A stretch of 64,000 bases of DNA from NCBI RefSeq assembly GCF_900109465.1, contig NZ_FOAZ01000001.1, forward strand, positions 310,001-374,000, written 5' to 3'. Made by a program: the position numbers and the translations under genes. Below the pieces are notes generated by a model. That model worked only from the letters and a program-made list of their open reading frames with translations. It was not told the DNA's origin and ran no database searches. The stretch is from Streptacidiphilus jiangxiensis (GTDB lineage Bacteria; Actinomycetota; Actinomycetes; Streptomycetales; Streptomycetaceae). This document shows positions 27,642 to 36,468 of this stretch, in pieces. Each line of letters opens with the position of its first letter. Within the stretch, counting starts at the first letter, position 1.

Positions 27642-28682
27642 TCAGTCCTCGCTGGACTTCGCCCAGAGGTTGAGGTCGGCGTCGGTCGCGAACCGGTCGA
27701 TCTCGGTCAGCTCCGCGTCCGTCAGCGCGGCACCCTGCACGGCGGCCACGTTGGACTCCAGCTGGGCCACCGAGGAGGCGCCGATCAGGGCCGAGGTCAT
27801 CCGCGGGTCGCGCAGCAGCCAGCTGAGCGCGAGCTGCGCCAGCGACTGGCCGCGTGAGGCCGCGATCTCGTTCAGTCCGCGCAGCTTCGCCAGCGTCCGG
27901 TCGTCGATCGAGGCCGGGTCGAGCGACTTGCCCTGCGCCGCCCGCGAGTCCGCCGGAATGCCGTTCAGATAGCGGTCGGTGAGGATGCCCTGGGCCAGCG
28001 GCGCGAAGCCGATGCAGCCGGCGCCCTCCGCCTCCAGCACGTCCAGCAGGGAGTCGTCCTCGATCCAGCGGTTCAGCATCGAGTAGGACGGCTGGTGGAT
28101 CAGCAGCGGAACGCCCAGGTCACGCAGGATCGCCGCCGCCTCGCGGGTCTTCTCCGCACTGTAGGAGGAGATGCCGGCGTACAGCGCCTTGCCCTGCTGG
28201 ACCGCGGACGCGAGCGCGCCCATGGTCTCCTCCAGCGGGGTCTCCGGGTCGAACCGGTGCGAGTAGAAGATGTCGACGTACTCCAGGCCCATCCGCTTGA
28301 GCGACTGGTCCAGGCTCGCGGTCAGGTACTTGCGCGAACCCCACTCGCCGTACGGGCCGGGCCACATGTCGTAGCCCGCCTTGGTCGAGATGACCAGTTC
28401 GTCCCGGAACGGCCGGAAATCGGCGGCAAGATGGCGTCCGAAGTTCGCCTCGGCGGCGCCGTAGGGCGGGCCGTAGTTGTTGGCCAGGTCGAAGTGGGTG
28501 ACGCCCAGGTCGAAGGCCCGGCGCAGGATGGCGCGCTGCACGTCGAGGGTCCGGTCGTCGCCGAAGTTGTGCCACAGACCGAGGGAGATCTCGGGCAGCT
28601 TCAGCCCGCTGCGCCCGGTCCGGCGGTAGCGCATCGAGCCGTCGTACCGCGTCTCGGCGGGCTGATAGGGGGCAGGGATCAC
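27642..28682 (-). CDS. Aldo/keto reductase, YghZ/Kv-beta-like
   Basis: This 346-residue NADPH-dependent reductase belongs to the AKR14/YghZ group, which reduces L-glyceraldehyde 3-phosphate and other aldehydes. The catalytic residues are visible: Asp and Tyr in 'FDLANNYGPPYGAAE', Lys in 'STKAGY' and His in 'FYSHRFDP'. The cofactor segment 'ALIGASSVAQLESN' is near the C-terminus. GTG 28682 is chosen because GGAGAG lies about 10 nt upstream and this subfamily carries a short extension before 'MRYRRTGRSGLKLP'. It is divergent from the prenyltransferase gene. Confidence 0.92.
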   Translation of the reverse strand: MIPAPYQPAETRYDGSMRYRRTGRSGLKLPEISLGLWHNFGDDRTLDVQRAILRRAFDLGVTHFDLANNYGPPYGAAEANFGRHLAADFRPFRDELVISTKAGYDMWPGPYGEWGSRKYLTASLDQSLKRMGLEYVDIFYSHRFDPETPLEETMGALASAVQQGKALYAGISSYSAEKTREAAAILRDLGVPLLIHQPSYSMLNRWIEDDSLLDVLEAEGAGCIGFAPLAQGILTDRYLNGIPADSRAAQGKSLDPASIDDRTLAKLRGLNEIAASRGQSLAQLALSWLLRDPRMTSALIGASSVAQLESNVAAVQGAALTDAELTEIDRFATDADLNLWAKSSED

Positions 28683-28790
28683 GAGGTGCTCTCCAGGGGA
28701 AGGGGCCGGGGTTTTGTCTCCACACTGAACATTAACCGTCGGGGAGTAGGGTGGCCCCCGCACGCGCGAGCATCAGGAGGGGCCGTCGTC

Positions 28791-29582
28791 ATGGACATCG
28801 GGAAGTTGGTCCGGCGTACGCCGTTGCTCCGGAACGCCGTTTACGGTCTGTACGGCCAGCGCGTCGAGGCCCACCTCGACCGCGCCCGTGCGCCCCGGCA
28901 CGTCGGCGTCATGCTGGACGGCAACCGGCGCTGGGCCCGCGCGGTGGGCATGTCCACCAAGGACGGCCATCAGACCGGTGCGGACAAGATCCCCGAGTTC
29001 CTCGGCTGGTGCGAGGAGACGGGCGTCGAGGTGGTCACCCTGTGGCTGCTCTCCACGGACAACCTCACCCGGCCCGCCGAGGAGCTGGTGCCGCTCCTCG
29101 GGATCATCGAGGAGGCCGTCCGCGGCCTGGCCGCGAGCGGCCAGTGGCGGGTCCACCCCGTCGGCGCGCTGGACCTCCTGCCGGCGTCCACGGCCGCGGT
29201 CCTCAAGGAGGCGGACCAGGCCACCGCCGACAACCCCGGACTCCTCGTCAACGTCGCCGTCGGCTACGGCGGCCGCCACGAGATCGTGGAGGCCGTCCGC
29301 AAGCTGCTGCGCGAGCAGGGCGCGGCGGGCAAGCCGGTGGAGCAGATCGCCGAGATGATCGACATCGAGCAGATCTCCCGCCACCTCTACACCTCCGGCC
29401 AGCCGGACCCGGACCTGGTCATCCGCACCTCGGGCGAGCAGCGACTCTCGGGCTTCCTGCTGTGGCAGTCGGCCCACTCGGAGTTCTACTTCTGCGAGGC
29501 CTACTGGCCCGCCTTCCGCAAGGTCGACTTCCTGCGCGCGCTGCGCGACTACGCCGCCCGCAACCGCCGCTACGGCGTCTAG
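28791..29582 (+). CDS. uppS: Isoprenyl transferase (cis-prenyltransferase, UppS family)
   Basis: This 263-residue enzyme adds isopentenyl units in cis to an allylic diphosphate, making polyprenyl carriers for cell-wall precursors or a short-chain Z-isoprenoid. The family motifs 'VMLDGNRRWAR' (catalytic Asp) and 'RTSGEQRLSGFLLWQSAHSE' are intact. ATG 28791 has AGGAGG about 10 nt upstream. Actinomycetes usually carry two such enzymes, so this could be the short-chain type; chain length cannot be told from sequence. Confidence 0.9.
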   Translation: MDIGKLVRRTPLLRNAVYGLYGQRVEAHLDRARAPRHVGVMLDGNRRWARAVGMSTKDGHQTGADKIPEFLGWCEETGVEVVTLWLLSTDNLTRPAEELVPLLGIIEEAVRGLAASGQWRVHPVGALDLLPASTAAVLKEADQATADNPGLLVNVAVGYGGRHEIVEAVRKLLREQGAAGKPVEQIAEMIDIEQISRHLYTSGQPDPDLVIRTSGEQRLSGFLLWQSAHSEFYFCEAYWPAFRKVDFLRALRDYAARNRRYGV

Positions 29583-29634
29583 GGCGCCCAGGGCGTGCCC
29601 GGGACCGGCCGGGCCCCGGGCTGCCACACGCGGG

Positions 29635-30414
29635 CTACTTCACATAGGTCGGGTAGTTCAGGCGCCACTGCACCGGCGGTCGGCTGATGTAGTCCGGGAT
29701 CACCCGGCCGTTCCTGTCGAGGAAGGCCAGGTGGACGGTGTAGTACGCGCTCGGATGCCCGGGCACGTAGGGGATGGCCAGCACGAAGTAGCGCCGGATG
29801 TCGCCGCGCAGCATGAACACCGGCGAGGTGGCCGAGCCGCCGCCCCACGTGGCACGCAGGGTCACCGCGCCCGCCGGTGCGGTGTTGCCACTGAACAGCA
29901 CGCCGATCTGCGGTGAGGTGTGCAGCCGCGGATCGCGCTGCACGTCCATCTCCTGCATCTGGTAGTCGTGCTGGCCCTGCGGGACGCCGTCGCAGCCGCC
30001 GTTCAGCTCCGGGTTCTCGTGCCCGTCGACGGCGACCTTCCACTGCAGGCAGTACAGGCCGTCGCCCTGCTCCCGGTAGGTCACGACGCGGAGCGACCAG
30101 TGGTGGCCCGCGAGGACTCCTGTCGGCAGCCGGTCCAGCATCGGCAGCGCGGCCGACACCGTCGGCGAGGGCGTGGACTTCGGAGTGGCCGGTGCCGAGG
30201 GGCGGACCTCGGACGGTCCGGACCAGGCCGTCGCGGCGATCACGGTGGTAGCCGCCACCGCCGCGGCGACCCCGGCCCCGCTCAGCAGTCGGCGGGCGCG
30301 CCGGCGGCGGGTGCCCGCGTCGACGATCGACGCCAGGGGGAGCGGTGGCACCGGGACCGGGGCGACTCGCTCGTCGAGCGCCTCGTGCAGGACGGCTTCG
30401 TCGAAGGCGTTCAT
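29635..30414 (-). CDS. Membrane-anchored partner of SigE-family sigma factor
   Basis: This 259-residue protein has a short cytoplasmic N-terminus ('MNAFDEAVLHEALDERV'), one TM helix at about residues 42-64 ('LLSGAGVAAAVAATTVIAA'), a Pro/Ser linker and an extracytoplasmic domain of about 170 residues. Its ATG overlaps the sigma gene stop (ATGA). By position and topology it is a likely anti-sigma or sensing partner, but no zinc anti-sigma (HxxxCxxC) motif is present. The extracytoplasmic domain is not one I recognise. Confidence 0.75.
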   Translation of the reverse strand: MNAFDEAVLHEALDERVAPVPVPPLPLASIVDAGTRRRRARRLLSGAGVAAAVAATTVIAATAWSGPSEVRPSAPATPKSTPSPTVSAALPMLDRLPTGVLAGHHWSLRVVTYREQGDGLYCLQWKVAVDGHENPELNGGCDGVPQGQHDYQMQEMDVQRDPRLHTSPQIGVLFSGNTAPAGAVTLRATWGGGSATSPVFMLRGDIRRYFVLAIPYVPGHPSAYYTVHLAFLDRNGRVIPDYISRPPVQWRLNYPTYVK

Positions 30415-30926
30415 CGGTTGTGGACCTCCTCGGGAGCGTGCGCGAGCGCGGGGTGGACGCGCAGTTTGGCCATCGCCTTGGACGCCTGGCTCTTGACGGT
30501 GCCGACCGAGCAGCCGAGGCTGGCCGCGGTCTGCTCCTCGGTCAGGTCCGCCCAGTACCGCAGGACCACCACCGCACGCTGCCGGGGCGGCAGGGAGGCG
30601 AGGGCGGCGTTGAGGGCGAGGCGGGTGTCCACGGCCCCGGCGGGGTCCGGTACCGAGGGCCCGGCCTCCGCCACGAGGGGCACCTCCATGGGCCGTTTCC
30701 TCCGGAAACGCCCAAGATGGGCATTGAGCAGGATGCGGCGCGCATACGCGTCGGGGTCGTCGGCGCGTCTGACGCGGCTCCAGGAGGCGTACACGGCCGT
30801 CAGCGCACTCTGCGCGAGGTCCTCGGCCAGGCCCTGATCGTCGGTCAACAGCAGGGCGAGCCGGAACAGCCGGGGCCAGCGTGAGGCCGCGAAGTCGTGG
30901 AAGTCGAGTTGGTTCGCGGTGTGCAT
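30411..30926 (-). CDS. SigE-family RNA polymerase sigma factor (ECF)
   Basis: This 171-residue ECF factor has region 2 ('LAEDLAQSALTAVYASW' to 'AYARRILLN') and region 4 ('LPPRQRAVVVLRYWADLTEEQ', 'CSVGTVKSQASKAM'). It matches the actinobacterial SigE-type family (SigE70), which is usually paired with a TM protein, as here. ATG 30926 has GGAGGGG about 5 nt upstream. Stop and start of the two genes overlap by 4 bases. Confidence 0.9.
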   Translation of the reverse strand: MHTANQLDFHDFAASRWPRLFRLALLLTDDQGLAEDLAQSALTAVYASWSRVRRADDPDAYARRILLNAHLGRFRRKRPMEVPLVAEAGPSVPDPAGAVDTRLALNAALASLPPRQRAVVVLRYWADLTEEQTAASLGCSVGTVKSQASKAMAKLRVHPALAHAPEEVHNR

Positions 30927-31138
30927 GCCCCTCCAGAGTCCGTTCCGGAGGGAAAGGTTGCCCGGTCGGAGCCACCGTTCCGTAGGTCACCGGCAGGTGA
31001 ATCTTGGTCGTCAGGACGGCGACGTCTGCATGGAATGGGACGCCTGGGGAATACCCGAGTCAGACCGTGACCTCGGCCATCGGGGCCGGGGACCGCGGCG
31101 AGCGCGGGTGGCACCGGGCCACCTGCCCGGGAGGCCCT

Positions 31139-32461
31139 GTGGTCAGTTCCAAGAGCCGCCGGAGTCTGCACGACCGGCGCACGTACGTCCTCGACACCAG
31201 TGTTCTGCTGGCCGACCCGAGCGCCATGACCAGGTTCGAGGAGCACGAGGTCGTGCTGCCCGTGGTCGTGGTGACCGAGTTGGAGGCCAAGCGACACCAC
31301 CCGGAGCTCGGATACTTCGCCCGGCAGGCCCTGCGGCTGCTGGACGACTACCGGGTCCGTTACGGCCGGCTCGACGCGCCCATTCCGGTGGGCGAGCTGG
31401 GCGGCACGATCAGGGTCGAGCTGAACCACACCGATCCCTCCGTCCTCCCGGCCGGCTACCGGTTGGGCGACGCCGACACCCGGATCCTGGCGGTGGCCAG
31501 GAACCTGCAGGCCGAGGGGTACGACGTCACGGTCGTCTCCAAGGACCTGCCGCTGCGGGTCAAGGCCTCCTCCGTCGGCCTGCTGGCCGAGGAGTACCGG
31601 GCCGAGCTGGCGATCACCTCCGGTTGGACCGGAATGTCCGAACTGGCCGTCAGTGCCGAGGAGGTTGACGGCCTGTTCACAGGTGACACCGTCGACATCA
31701 CCGAGGCGCGCGATTTCCCGGTTCACACCGGGCTCGTGCTGACCTCGGAGCGCGGCAAGGCGCTCGGCCGGGTCACCGCCGACGGACGGGTCCGGCTGGT
31801 CCGCGGCGACCGCGAGGCCTTCGGGCTGCGCGGGCGCAGCGCCGAACAGCGGGTCGCGCTCGACCTCCTGCTGGACCAGGAGGTGGGCATCGTCTCGCTC
31901 GGCGGTCGGGCCGGCACCGGCAAGTCCGCGCTCGCGCTCTGCGCGGGCCTGGAGGCCGTGCTGGAGCGGCGCCAACACCGCAAGGTGATGGTGTTCCGTC
32001 CGCTGTACGCGGTGGGCGGGCAGGAGTTGGGCTACCTGCCGGGCAGCGAGGCGGAGAAGATGGGCCCCTGGGCCCAGGCCGTCTTCGACACCCTCTCCGC
32101 GGTGACCACCCCGGACGTCATCGAGGAGGTGCTCTCCCGCGGAATGCTGGAGGTGCTGCCGCTGACCCACATCCGCGGCCGCTCGCTGCACGACGCGTTC
32201 GTGATCGTCGACGAGGCGCAGTCGCTGGAGCGCAACGTGCTGCTGACCGTTCTGTCCCGGATCGGCCAGGGCTCGCGGGTCGTGCTGACCCACGACATCG
32301 CCCAGCGCGACAACCTCAGAGTCGGTCGGTACGACGGCGTGGTCGCGGTCGTCGAGAAGTTGAAGGGCCATCCGCTCTTCGCCCACGTGACACTCAACCG
32401 CTCGGAGCGTTCGCCGATCGCCGCACTGGTGACCGAGATGTTGGAGGACATCCACGCCTGA
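31139..32461 (+). CDS. PIN-PhoH (PhoH2) family RNA-processing ATPase
   Basis: This 440-residue protein fuses an N-terminal PIN-domain ribonuclease (residues about 8-150; acidic residues in '[14 protein letters not shown]', 'TELEAKRH', '[11 protein letters not shown]') to a PhoH ATPase (about 230-440; Walker A '[13 protein letters not shown]', Walker B 'FVIVDEAQS'). PhoH2 proteins unwind and cleave RNA. The GTG at 31139 has GGGAGG 5 nt upstream; earlier in-frame codons lack coding character. No antitoxin-like gene (phoAT) precedes it: the 212-bp upstream gap has no reading frame I trust. Confidence 0.92.
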   Translation: MVSSKSRRSLHDRRTYVLDTSVLLADPSAMTRFEEHEVVLPVVVVTELEAKRHHPELGYFARQALRLLDDYRVRYGRLDAPIPVGELGGTIRVELNHTDPSVLPAGYRLGDADTRILAVARNLQAEGYDVTVVSKDLPLRVKASSVGLLAEEYRAELAITSGWTGMSELAVSAEEVDGLFTGDTVDITEARDFPVHTGLVLTSERGKALGRVTADGRVRLVRGDREAFGLRGRSAEQRVALDLLLDQEVGIVSLGGRAGTGKSALALCAGLEAVLERRQHRKVMVFRPLYAVGGQELGYLPGSEAEKMGPWAQAVFDTLSAVTTPDVIEEVLSRGMLEVLPLTHIRGRSLHDAFVIVDEAQSLERNVLLTVLSRIGQGSRVVLTHDIAQRDNLRVGRYDGVVAVVEKLKGHPLFAHVTLNRSERSPIAALVTEMLEDIHA

Positions 32462-32489
32462 ACAGGGATGAATCGGTCTGAATCTCCTT

Positions 32490-32536
32490 GATGCTGTGCC
32501 CTCCCGCGTCCTCACGGCGTGGGAGGGCACAGCATC
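32490..32536 (+). terminator. Strong terminator after phoH
   Basis: A perfect 16-bp stem (GATGCTGTGCCCTCCC with its complement) and a 15-nt loop begin 28 bp past the phoH stop. The following bases are GTAACGATT, with no real T-run, as is common in high-GC terminators. Confidence 0.85.
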
Positions 32537-32836
32537 GTAACGATTCGTCAGACGATAGGCGAGCGACTGGCGAGAATCAGTGGCCGGATGGGCTGTGTGA
32601 GTTTCGCCACGCAAACGGGAATTGCGCTTGCGCGTTGCCGTGCGGCAGTGTGTGGGGTCTGTCAGGCCCTGCGTGTGGCAACGCATCACGCCGCACGCCG
32701 CCCGATCAGAACGCGCTCCGGGAGACCGGGGCGCAGCGGGCCCGCGTCTTCCGTGACCAGAGCATGGGGGAGGCCAGCGTCAGGGGCGGGGTTCGTCCGT
32801 TCGGTCATCATGCGGGCGACGCTGGAAGGAAACCAT
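32537..32836 (+). promoter_or_regulatory. 300-bp non-coding leader of the lytic enzyme gene
   Basis: This gap holds no trusted reading frame. It contains a dyad (GCGTTGCC at 32632-32639 with GGCAACGC at 32677-32684) and further GC-rich stem potential at 32700-32800. Streptomyces wall-hydrolase genes often carry c-di-AMP (ydaO) riboswitches in such leaders, but I do not find the ydaO core sequences here. The nature of any RNA element is open. Confidence 0.35.
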
Positions 32837-33496
32837 GTGAACCGGATCTCGGTTCGGGGGATGGCAGTGGCCTCCGCCACCGCCGTGACCGCTGTCGGTG
32901 CTGTTGTCGGTGTCGCCTCGGGCGAGTCGAAGCCGACCACGGTCTCCGATGTGGCGGGCTCGACCCTTCTTGCCGAAGTCCCCACGGGCGGCTCGGCGCA
33001 GACTGTCGCGGACAACCTGGTCCGTCAGAGCGACGCTCAGCAGTCCGCCGCACTGGTCACCGCGCAGAAGGCAGCCGCCGAGGCCGCCCGCGCGAAGGCC
33101 GCTGACGCCGCACATGCCAAGGCCGCGGCCGACCAGCGCGCCAAGGAGCAGGCCGCGTCGCGGGCTGCTGCCGCCGCGCAGCGCCAGCAGCTGGTTTCCT
33201 ACAGCCCCGGTTCGGTGCAGGCACTCGCTGCGTCGATCATCGGCAACGCGACCCAGTTCTCCTGCTTCAGCCACATCGTCACGCGCGAGAGCGGCTGGAG
33301 CTACACCGCGACCAACCCGAGCTCCGGGGCCTACGGCCTGGTCCAGGCTCTGCCCGGCTCGAAGATGGCCTCGGTCGGTGCCGACTGGCGGACCAATCCG
33401 GCCACGCAGATAAAGTGGGGCCTCAACTACATGAACTCCCGCTACGGCAGTCCCTGTGACGCCTGGGCGTTCTGGCAGGCCCACAGCTACTACTGA
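32837..33496 (+). CDS. Secreted lysozyme-like transglycosylase
   Basis: This 219-residue exported protein has a hydrophobic N-terminal segment (residues 5-28), an Ala/Lys-rich coiled coil (about 70-118; 'AAAEAARAKAADAAHAKAAA') and a C-terminal transglycosylase-like domain. The catalytic Glu is in 'SHIVTRESGW', followed by 'SSGAYGLVQALPGSKM', typical of SLT/lysozyme-like folds. It likely cleaves peptidoglycan during growth. GTG 32837 has GGAAGGA upstream. A Cys pair ('FSCFSH', 'GSPCDAW') may form a disulfide. Confidence 0.88.
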   Translation: MNRISVRGMAVASATAVTAVGAVVGVASGESKPTTVSDVAGSTLLAEVPTGGSAQTVADNLVRQSDAQQSAALVTAQKAAAEAARAKAADAAHAKAAADQRAKEQAASRAAAAAQRQQLVSYSPGSVQALAASIIGNATQFSCFSHIVTRESGWSYTATNPSSGAYGLVQALPGSKMASVGADWRTNPATQIKWGLNYMNSRYGSPCDAWAFWQAHSYY

Positions 33497-33547
33497 GTTC
33501 TGCTGCGCCGGCCGCGTCACTCGCCCCGGCCGTTGCTGGAACGCGCG

Positions 33548-33580
33548 GAAGCCCCCGATCCCTGTCCGATCGGGGGCTTC
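33548..33580 (+). terminator. Terminator after the transglycosylase gene
   Basis: A 13-bp perfect stem (GAAGCCCCCGATC with GATCGGGGGCTTC) has a 7-nt loop and is followed by CTACTTCTCC, a typical Streptomyces terminator. Downstream, 33652-33692 is an unusual AT-rich patch with T5 and A7 runs that may belong to the next gene's promoter; nothing else is seen up to 33797. Confidence 0.85.
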
Positions 33581-33797
33581 CTACTTCTCCCACGGAGAGG
33601 CCGCGTGTGCGGGACGGCCTCGTGGATGACCGTCCCCGGGCGCTCACAGCACTAAACCTGTTTTTCCGTATTTGCCCAAAAAAATCTGATAGCTCCCATG
33701 GGCCGAGCCGAAGGTTTCCCGTGGGGGCGGGCCCACCGGTCACGGCCAGCAGGTAGCGTTCACAGCCGAACCTGTTGTGGAGGCGAGGGCGGACGGC

Positions 33798-35087
33798 ATG
33801 GCGGGCGCGGGGAACGCATGGGCGACGTGGCGCGGGTGGATGACCCGGCGGCGCACCGAGGCTGCGGCGGTGGAGACGCCGGACCCGGCCGTGCACGTGC
33901 ATGTGCCCGAGCGTGCGCTCCAGGTCACCCCGCCGCCCCGGGCCGTGGCGGTCACCGCGCCGGACAGCCCGCCCTACCCCGCCCGTCCCGCACACCCGGC
34001 CGAGGCCGTGCCGTGGACGCTCCGGGTGGCCGCGGAGGGGATGTGGCGGCTGCTGCTGGTCGGCGCGGGCATCTGGGTGCTGCTGCAGGTCGTCGGCACG
34101 CTGCGGATCGTCGCGCTGGCCTTCGTGGCCGCGTTGCTGATCAGCGCGTTGCTGGAGCCCACCGTCTCCTGGCTCAGGCGCCACGGCGTCCCGCGCGGCC
34201 TGGCGGCGGCGCTGACGTTCCTGGGCGGCCTGGTGGGCATCGCCCTGGTCGCCTGGTTCGTGGTCTGGCAGGTCAGTGCGAACCTCAGCGAGGTCACCGG
34301 ACACGTCAACGAGGGAATCCGGCAGATCAAGTCCTGGCTCGAAACCGGTCCGATGCACCTCACGGACACGCAGATCAACCAGTTCTCCAGCCAGCTGACC
34401 AAGGTCATCGGAACCAACAGCGACCAGATCACCTCGTTCGGCTTCTCCACGGTCAGCGTGGTCGTGGAGATCGTCACCGGGGTCTTCCTGGCGGCGTTCT
34501 GCACGTTCTTCCTGCTGTACGACGGTGAGCGGATCTGGGGCTGGTGCCTGCGGCTGCTCCCGGTCCGCTCCCGCATGTCCGCGGCCGGCGCCGGCCCGCG
34601 CGCCTGGGCCACGCTCACGGCGTACGTGCGGGGCACCGTGGTGGTCGCCTTCATCGACTCGCTGTCGATCGGCATCGGCATCTACCTGCTGGGCGTGCCG
34701 CTGGCCATGCCCATCGCGGTGATCATCTTCCTCGGCGCGTTCATCCCGCTGGTCGGCGCGCTGGTCACCGGCACGATCGCGGTCCTCATCGGCCTGGTCA
34801 CGCATGGGCCGGTCACGGCCCTGCTGGTGCTCGCGGTGCTGCTGGGCGTCCAGCAGATCGAGGGCCACCTGCTCCAGCCCCTGATCCTCGGCCGCGCCGT
34901 CCGGGTCCACCCCCTGGCGGTCATCCTCGCGGTGGCCTGCGGCTCCATCATCGGCGGCATCGGCGGCGCGGTCGTCGCGGTCCCGCTCGTCGCGGTCACC
35001 AACACCGTCGTCGGGTACCTGCGGGCCCGGCACGCGGTCGACGAGGACGTCCGCGCGGCGCTGACCGCAGCGGCGGCACCCGAGTAA
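33798..35087 (+). CDS. AI-2E family transporter (TqsA/YdiK-like permease)
   Basis: This 429-residue membrane protein has a hydrophilic N-terminus of about 80 residues, then about eight TM helices of the AI-2E family. The central soluble segment ('VNEGIRQIKSWLETGPMHL') and the C-terminal motif 'VQQIEGHLLQPLILGRAVRVHP' are characteristic. Despite the family name, most actinobacterial members have unknown substrates, and some act as ion antiporters. ATG 33798 is preferred, with AGGGCGGA upstream; GTG 33777 is the alternative. Confidence 0.88.
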   Translation: MAGAGNAWATWRGWMTRRRTEAAAVETPDPAVHVHVPERALQVTPPPRAVAVTAPDSPPYPARPAHPAEAVPWTLRVAAEGMWRLLLVGAGIWVLLQVVGTLRIVALAFVAALLISALLEPTVSWLRRHGVPRGLAAALTFLGGLVGIALVAWFVVWQVSANLSEVTGHVNEGIRQIKSWLETGPMHLTDTQINQFSSQLTKVIGTNSDQITSFGFSTVSVVVEIVTGVFLAAFCTFFLLYDGERIWGWCLRLLPVRSRMSAAGAGPRAWATLTAYVRGTVVVAFIDSLSIGIGIYLLGVPLAMPIAVIIFLGAFIPLVGALVTGTIAVLIGLVTHGPVTALLVLAVLLGVQQIEGHLLQPLILGRAVRVHPLAVILAVACGSIIGGIGGAVVAVPLVAVTNTVVGYLRARHAVDEDVRAALTAAAAPE

Positions 35088-35135
35088 CCACGACAGGGGC
35101 GCGGGGTTCGACATGCGAGCAACCCGGCAAACGTC

Positions 35136-35240
35136 CAGGGGCGCGAGGAACTGCGCGACAAGCCACCGTGTGTGGTGACTCGCCGAACGAGCAGGCCCAT
35201 CCGTACTGGGTGGTTGCTCGCGCAGTTCCTCGCGCCCCTG
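35136..35240. repeat. Dispersed long hairpin element, copy 1
   Basis: The 22-nt arms at 35136-35157 (starting CAGGGGCGCGAGGAACTGCG) and 35219-35240 are perfect inverted repeats around a 61-nt centre. The same element occurs at 55778-55886, with conserved inner words (TGTGTGGTG, GACGAGCAGG or GAACGAGCAGG, CCATCCG). It lies between convergent genes (AI-2E permease and ahpD) and probably works as a bidirectional terminator. I recall closely similar hairpins scattered through Streptomyces genomes. Confidence 0.9.
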
Positions 35241-35268
35241 CGTAGGGACTACCTGCGGGAGGCGAAGC

Positions 35269-35799
35269 TCACGCCAGGCGGCCTTCGGCCTCCAGCGTGA
35301 CGCCGACGGCCTGGATCACCGCGGCGATCTTGAACGCCGTCTGGATGACCTCGCGGTCCACGCCCGCCTTGCGCAGCACCTGCTCGTGGGAGTCCAGGCA
35401 CTGGCCGCAGCCGTTGATCGCCGAGACCGCCAGGGACCAGAGCTCGAAGTCGACCTTCTCCACGCCCGGGTTGCCGATGACGTTCATCCGCAGGCCGGCC
35501 CGCAGCGTCCCGTACTCCTTGTCGGAGAGCAGGTGCAGCGTCCGGTAGTAGACGTTGTTCATCGCCATGATCGCTGCCGCGGCCTTGGCCGCGTCGTACG
35601 CCTCGGGCTTGAGGTTGGCGCGGGCCTCCGGCTCCAGCTCCGCCAGGACCCGCTCGCTGCGGGAGGCGATCGCGCAGGCCAGGACCGTGCCCCAGAGCTG
35701 CTGCTGCGGCAGCTCGGAGTTGCCGATGACCGAGCCCAGGTTGAGCTTGAGGTCCTTGGCGTACTCCGGCAGGGCCGCCTTCAGTGCGTCGAGTGCCAT
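35269..35799 (-). CDS. ahpD: Alkyl hydroperoxide reductase AhpD
   Basis: This 176-residue protein reduces AhpC, linking it to dihydrolipoamide and NADH through lipoyl carriers. The active-site motif CxxC-x3-H is present ('CGQCLDSHE'). ATG 35799 lies 4 bp after the ahpC stop, so the two are one operon. Length and the start '[20 protein letters not shown]' fit the family. Confidence 0.95.
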   Translation of the reverse strand: MALDALKAALPEYAKDLKLNLGSVIGNSELPQQQLWGTVLACAIASRSERVLAELEPEARANLKPEAYDAAKAAAAIMAMNNVYYRTLHLLSDKEYGTLRAGLRMNVIGNPGVEKVDFELWSLAVSAINGCGQCLDSHEQVLRKAGVDREVIQTAFKIAAVIQAVGVTLEAEGRLA

Positions 35800-35803
35800 A
35801 CGA

Positions 35804-36358
35804 TCACTCGCCCGCGAGCAGCGCGTCCGCATCCAGCGTCGCCTCGCCCTTGTTCCAGTTGCACGGGCACAGCTCGTCGGTCTGCAGGGCGTCGAGGACC
35901 CGCAGGACCTCCTTGGGGTTGCGGCCCACGGAACCGGCGGTGACCATCACGAACTGGATCTCGTTGTTCGGGTCCACGATGAAGACGGCGCGCTGGGCGG
36001 TGCCGTCCTCGTTCTCGATGCCGCAGGCGCGCATCAGGTCGTGCTTGATGTCGGCCAGCATCGGGAAGGGCAGGTCGGCCAGGTCCTTGTGGTCCCGGCG
36101 CCAGGCGTGGTGCACGAACTCGGAGTCGCCGGAGACACCGAGGATCTGCGCGTCACGGTCCGTGAACTCCTCGTTCAGCTTGCCGAACGCGGCGATCTCG
36201 GTCGGACACACGAAGGTGAAGTCCATCGGCCAGAAGAAGACGACCTTCCAGCCGTTCAGGTCCTCGCCGGCGATCTCCTTGAACTCCAGCTTGTCGGCGG
36301 ACGGGCCGACCACGCTGTTGAGCTTGAAGGCGGGGAACTGGTCACCGATGGTGAGCAT
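35804..36358 (-). CDS. ahpC: Peroxiredoxin AhpC
   Basis: This 184-residue 2-Cys peroxiredoxin reduces hydrogen peroxide and organic peroxides. The peroxidatic Cys51 is in '[10 protein letters not shown]' and the resolving Cys is in the C-terminal 'CPCNWNKGE'. It is the first gene of ahpC-ahpD and is divergent from oxyR, its expected activator. Confidence 0.96.
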   Translation of the reverse strand: MLTIGDQFPAFKLNSVVGPSADKLEFKEIAGEDLNGWKVVFFWPMDFTFVCPTEIAAFGKLNEEFTDRDAQILGVSGDSEFVHHAWRRDHKDLADLPFPMLADIKHDLMRACGIENEDGTAQRAVFIVDPNNEIQFVMVTAGSVGRNPKEVLRVLDALQTDELCPCNWNKGEATLDADALLAGE

Positions 36359-36468
36359 GAGGGGTGTCCTCCGAGATCCGGTACGTGTGCGGTGAGCCCT
36401 GCCAATCTCGCATGTCGGACATTGATCAGTGAAATAGCTAGAATCGAAGCCGTTGATCGGAGGAAGTT
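36359..36468. promoter_or_regulatory. ahpC/oxyR divergent regulatory region
   Basis: This 110-bp gap carries AT-rich sequence around 36420-36450 with the dyad-like ATAGCTAGAAT and a direct repeat TTGATC (36422-36427 and 36453-36458). These are good candidates for the OxyR tetramer site. GGAGG at 36459-36463 is the oxyR ribosome site and fixes the start at 36469. Confidence 0.65.

Noticed and set aside
31060-31138. PhoH antitoxin (phoAT-type) gene upstream of phoH
   Set aside because: No frame with a start, ribosome site and coding bias; the 212-bp gap is better read as leader and promoter.
32700-32836. ydaO (c-di-AMP) riboswitch before the transglycosylase gene
   Set aside because: Conserved ydaO core words such as GGGGTGAAT were not found.
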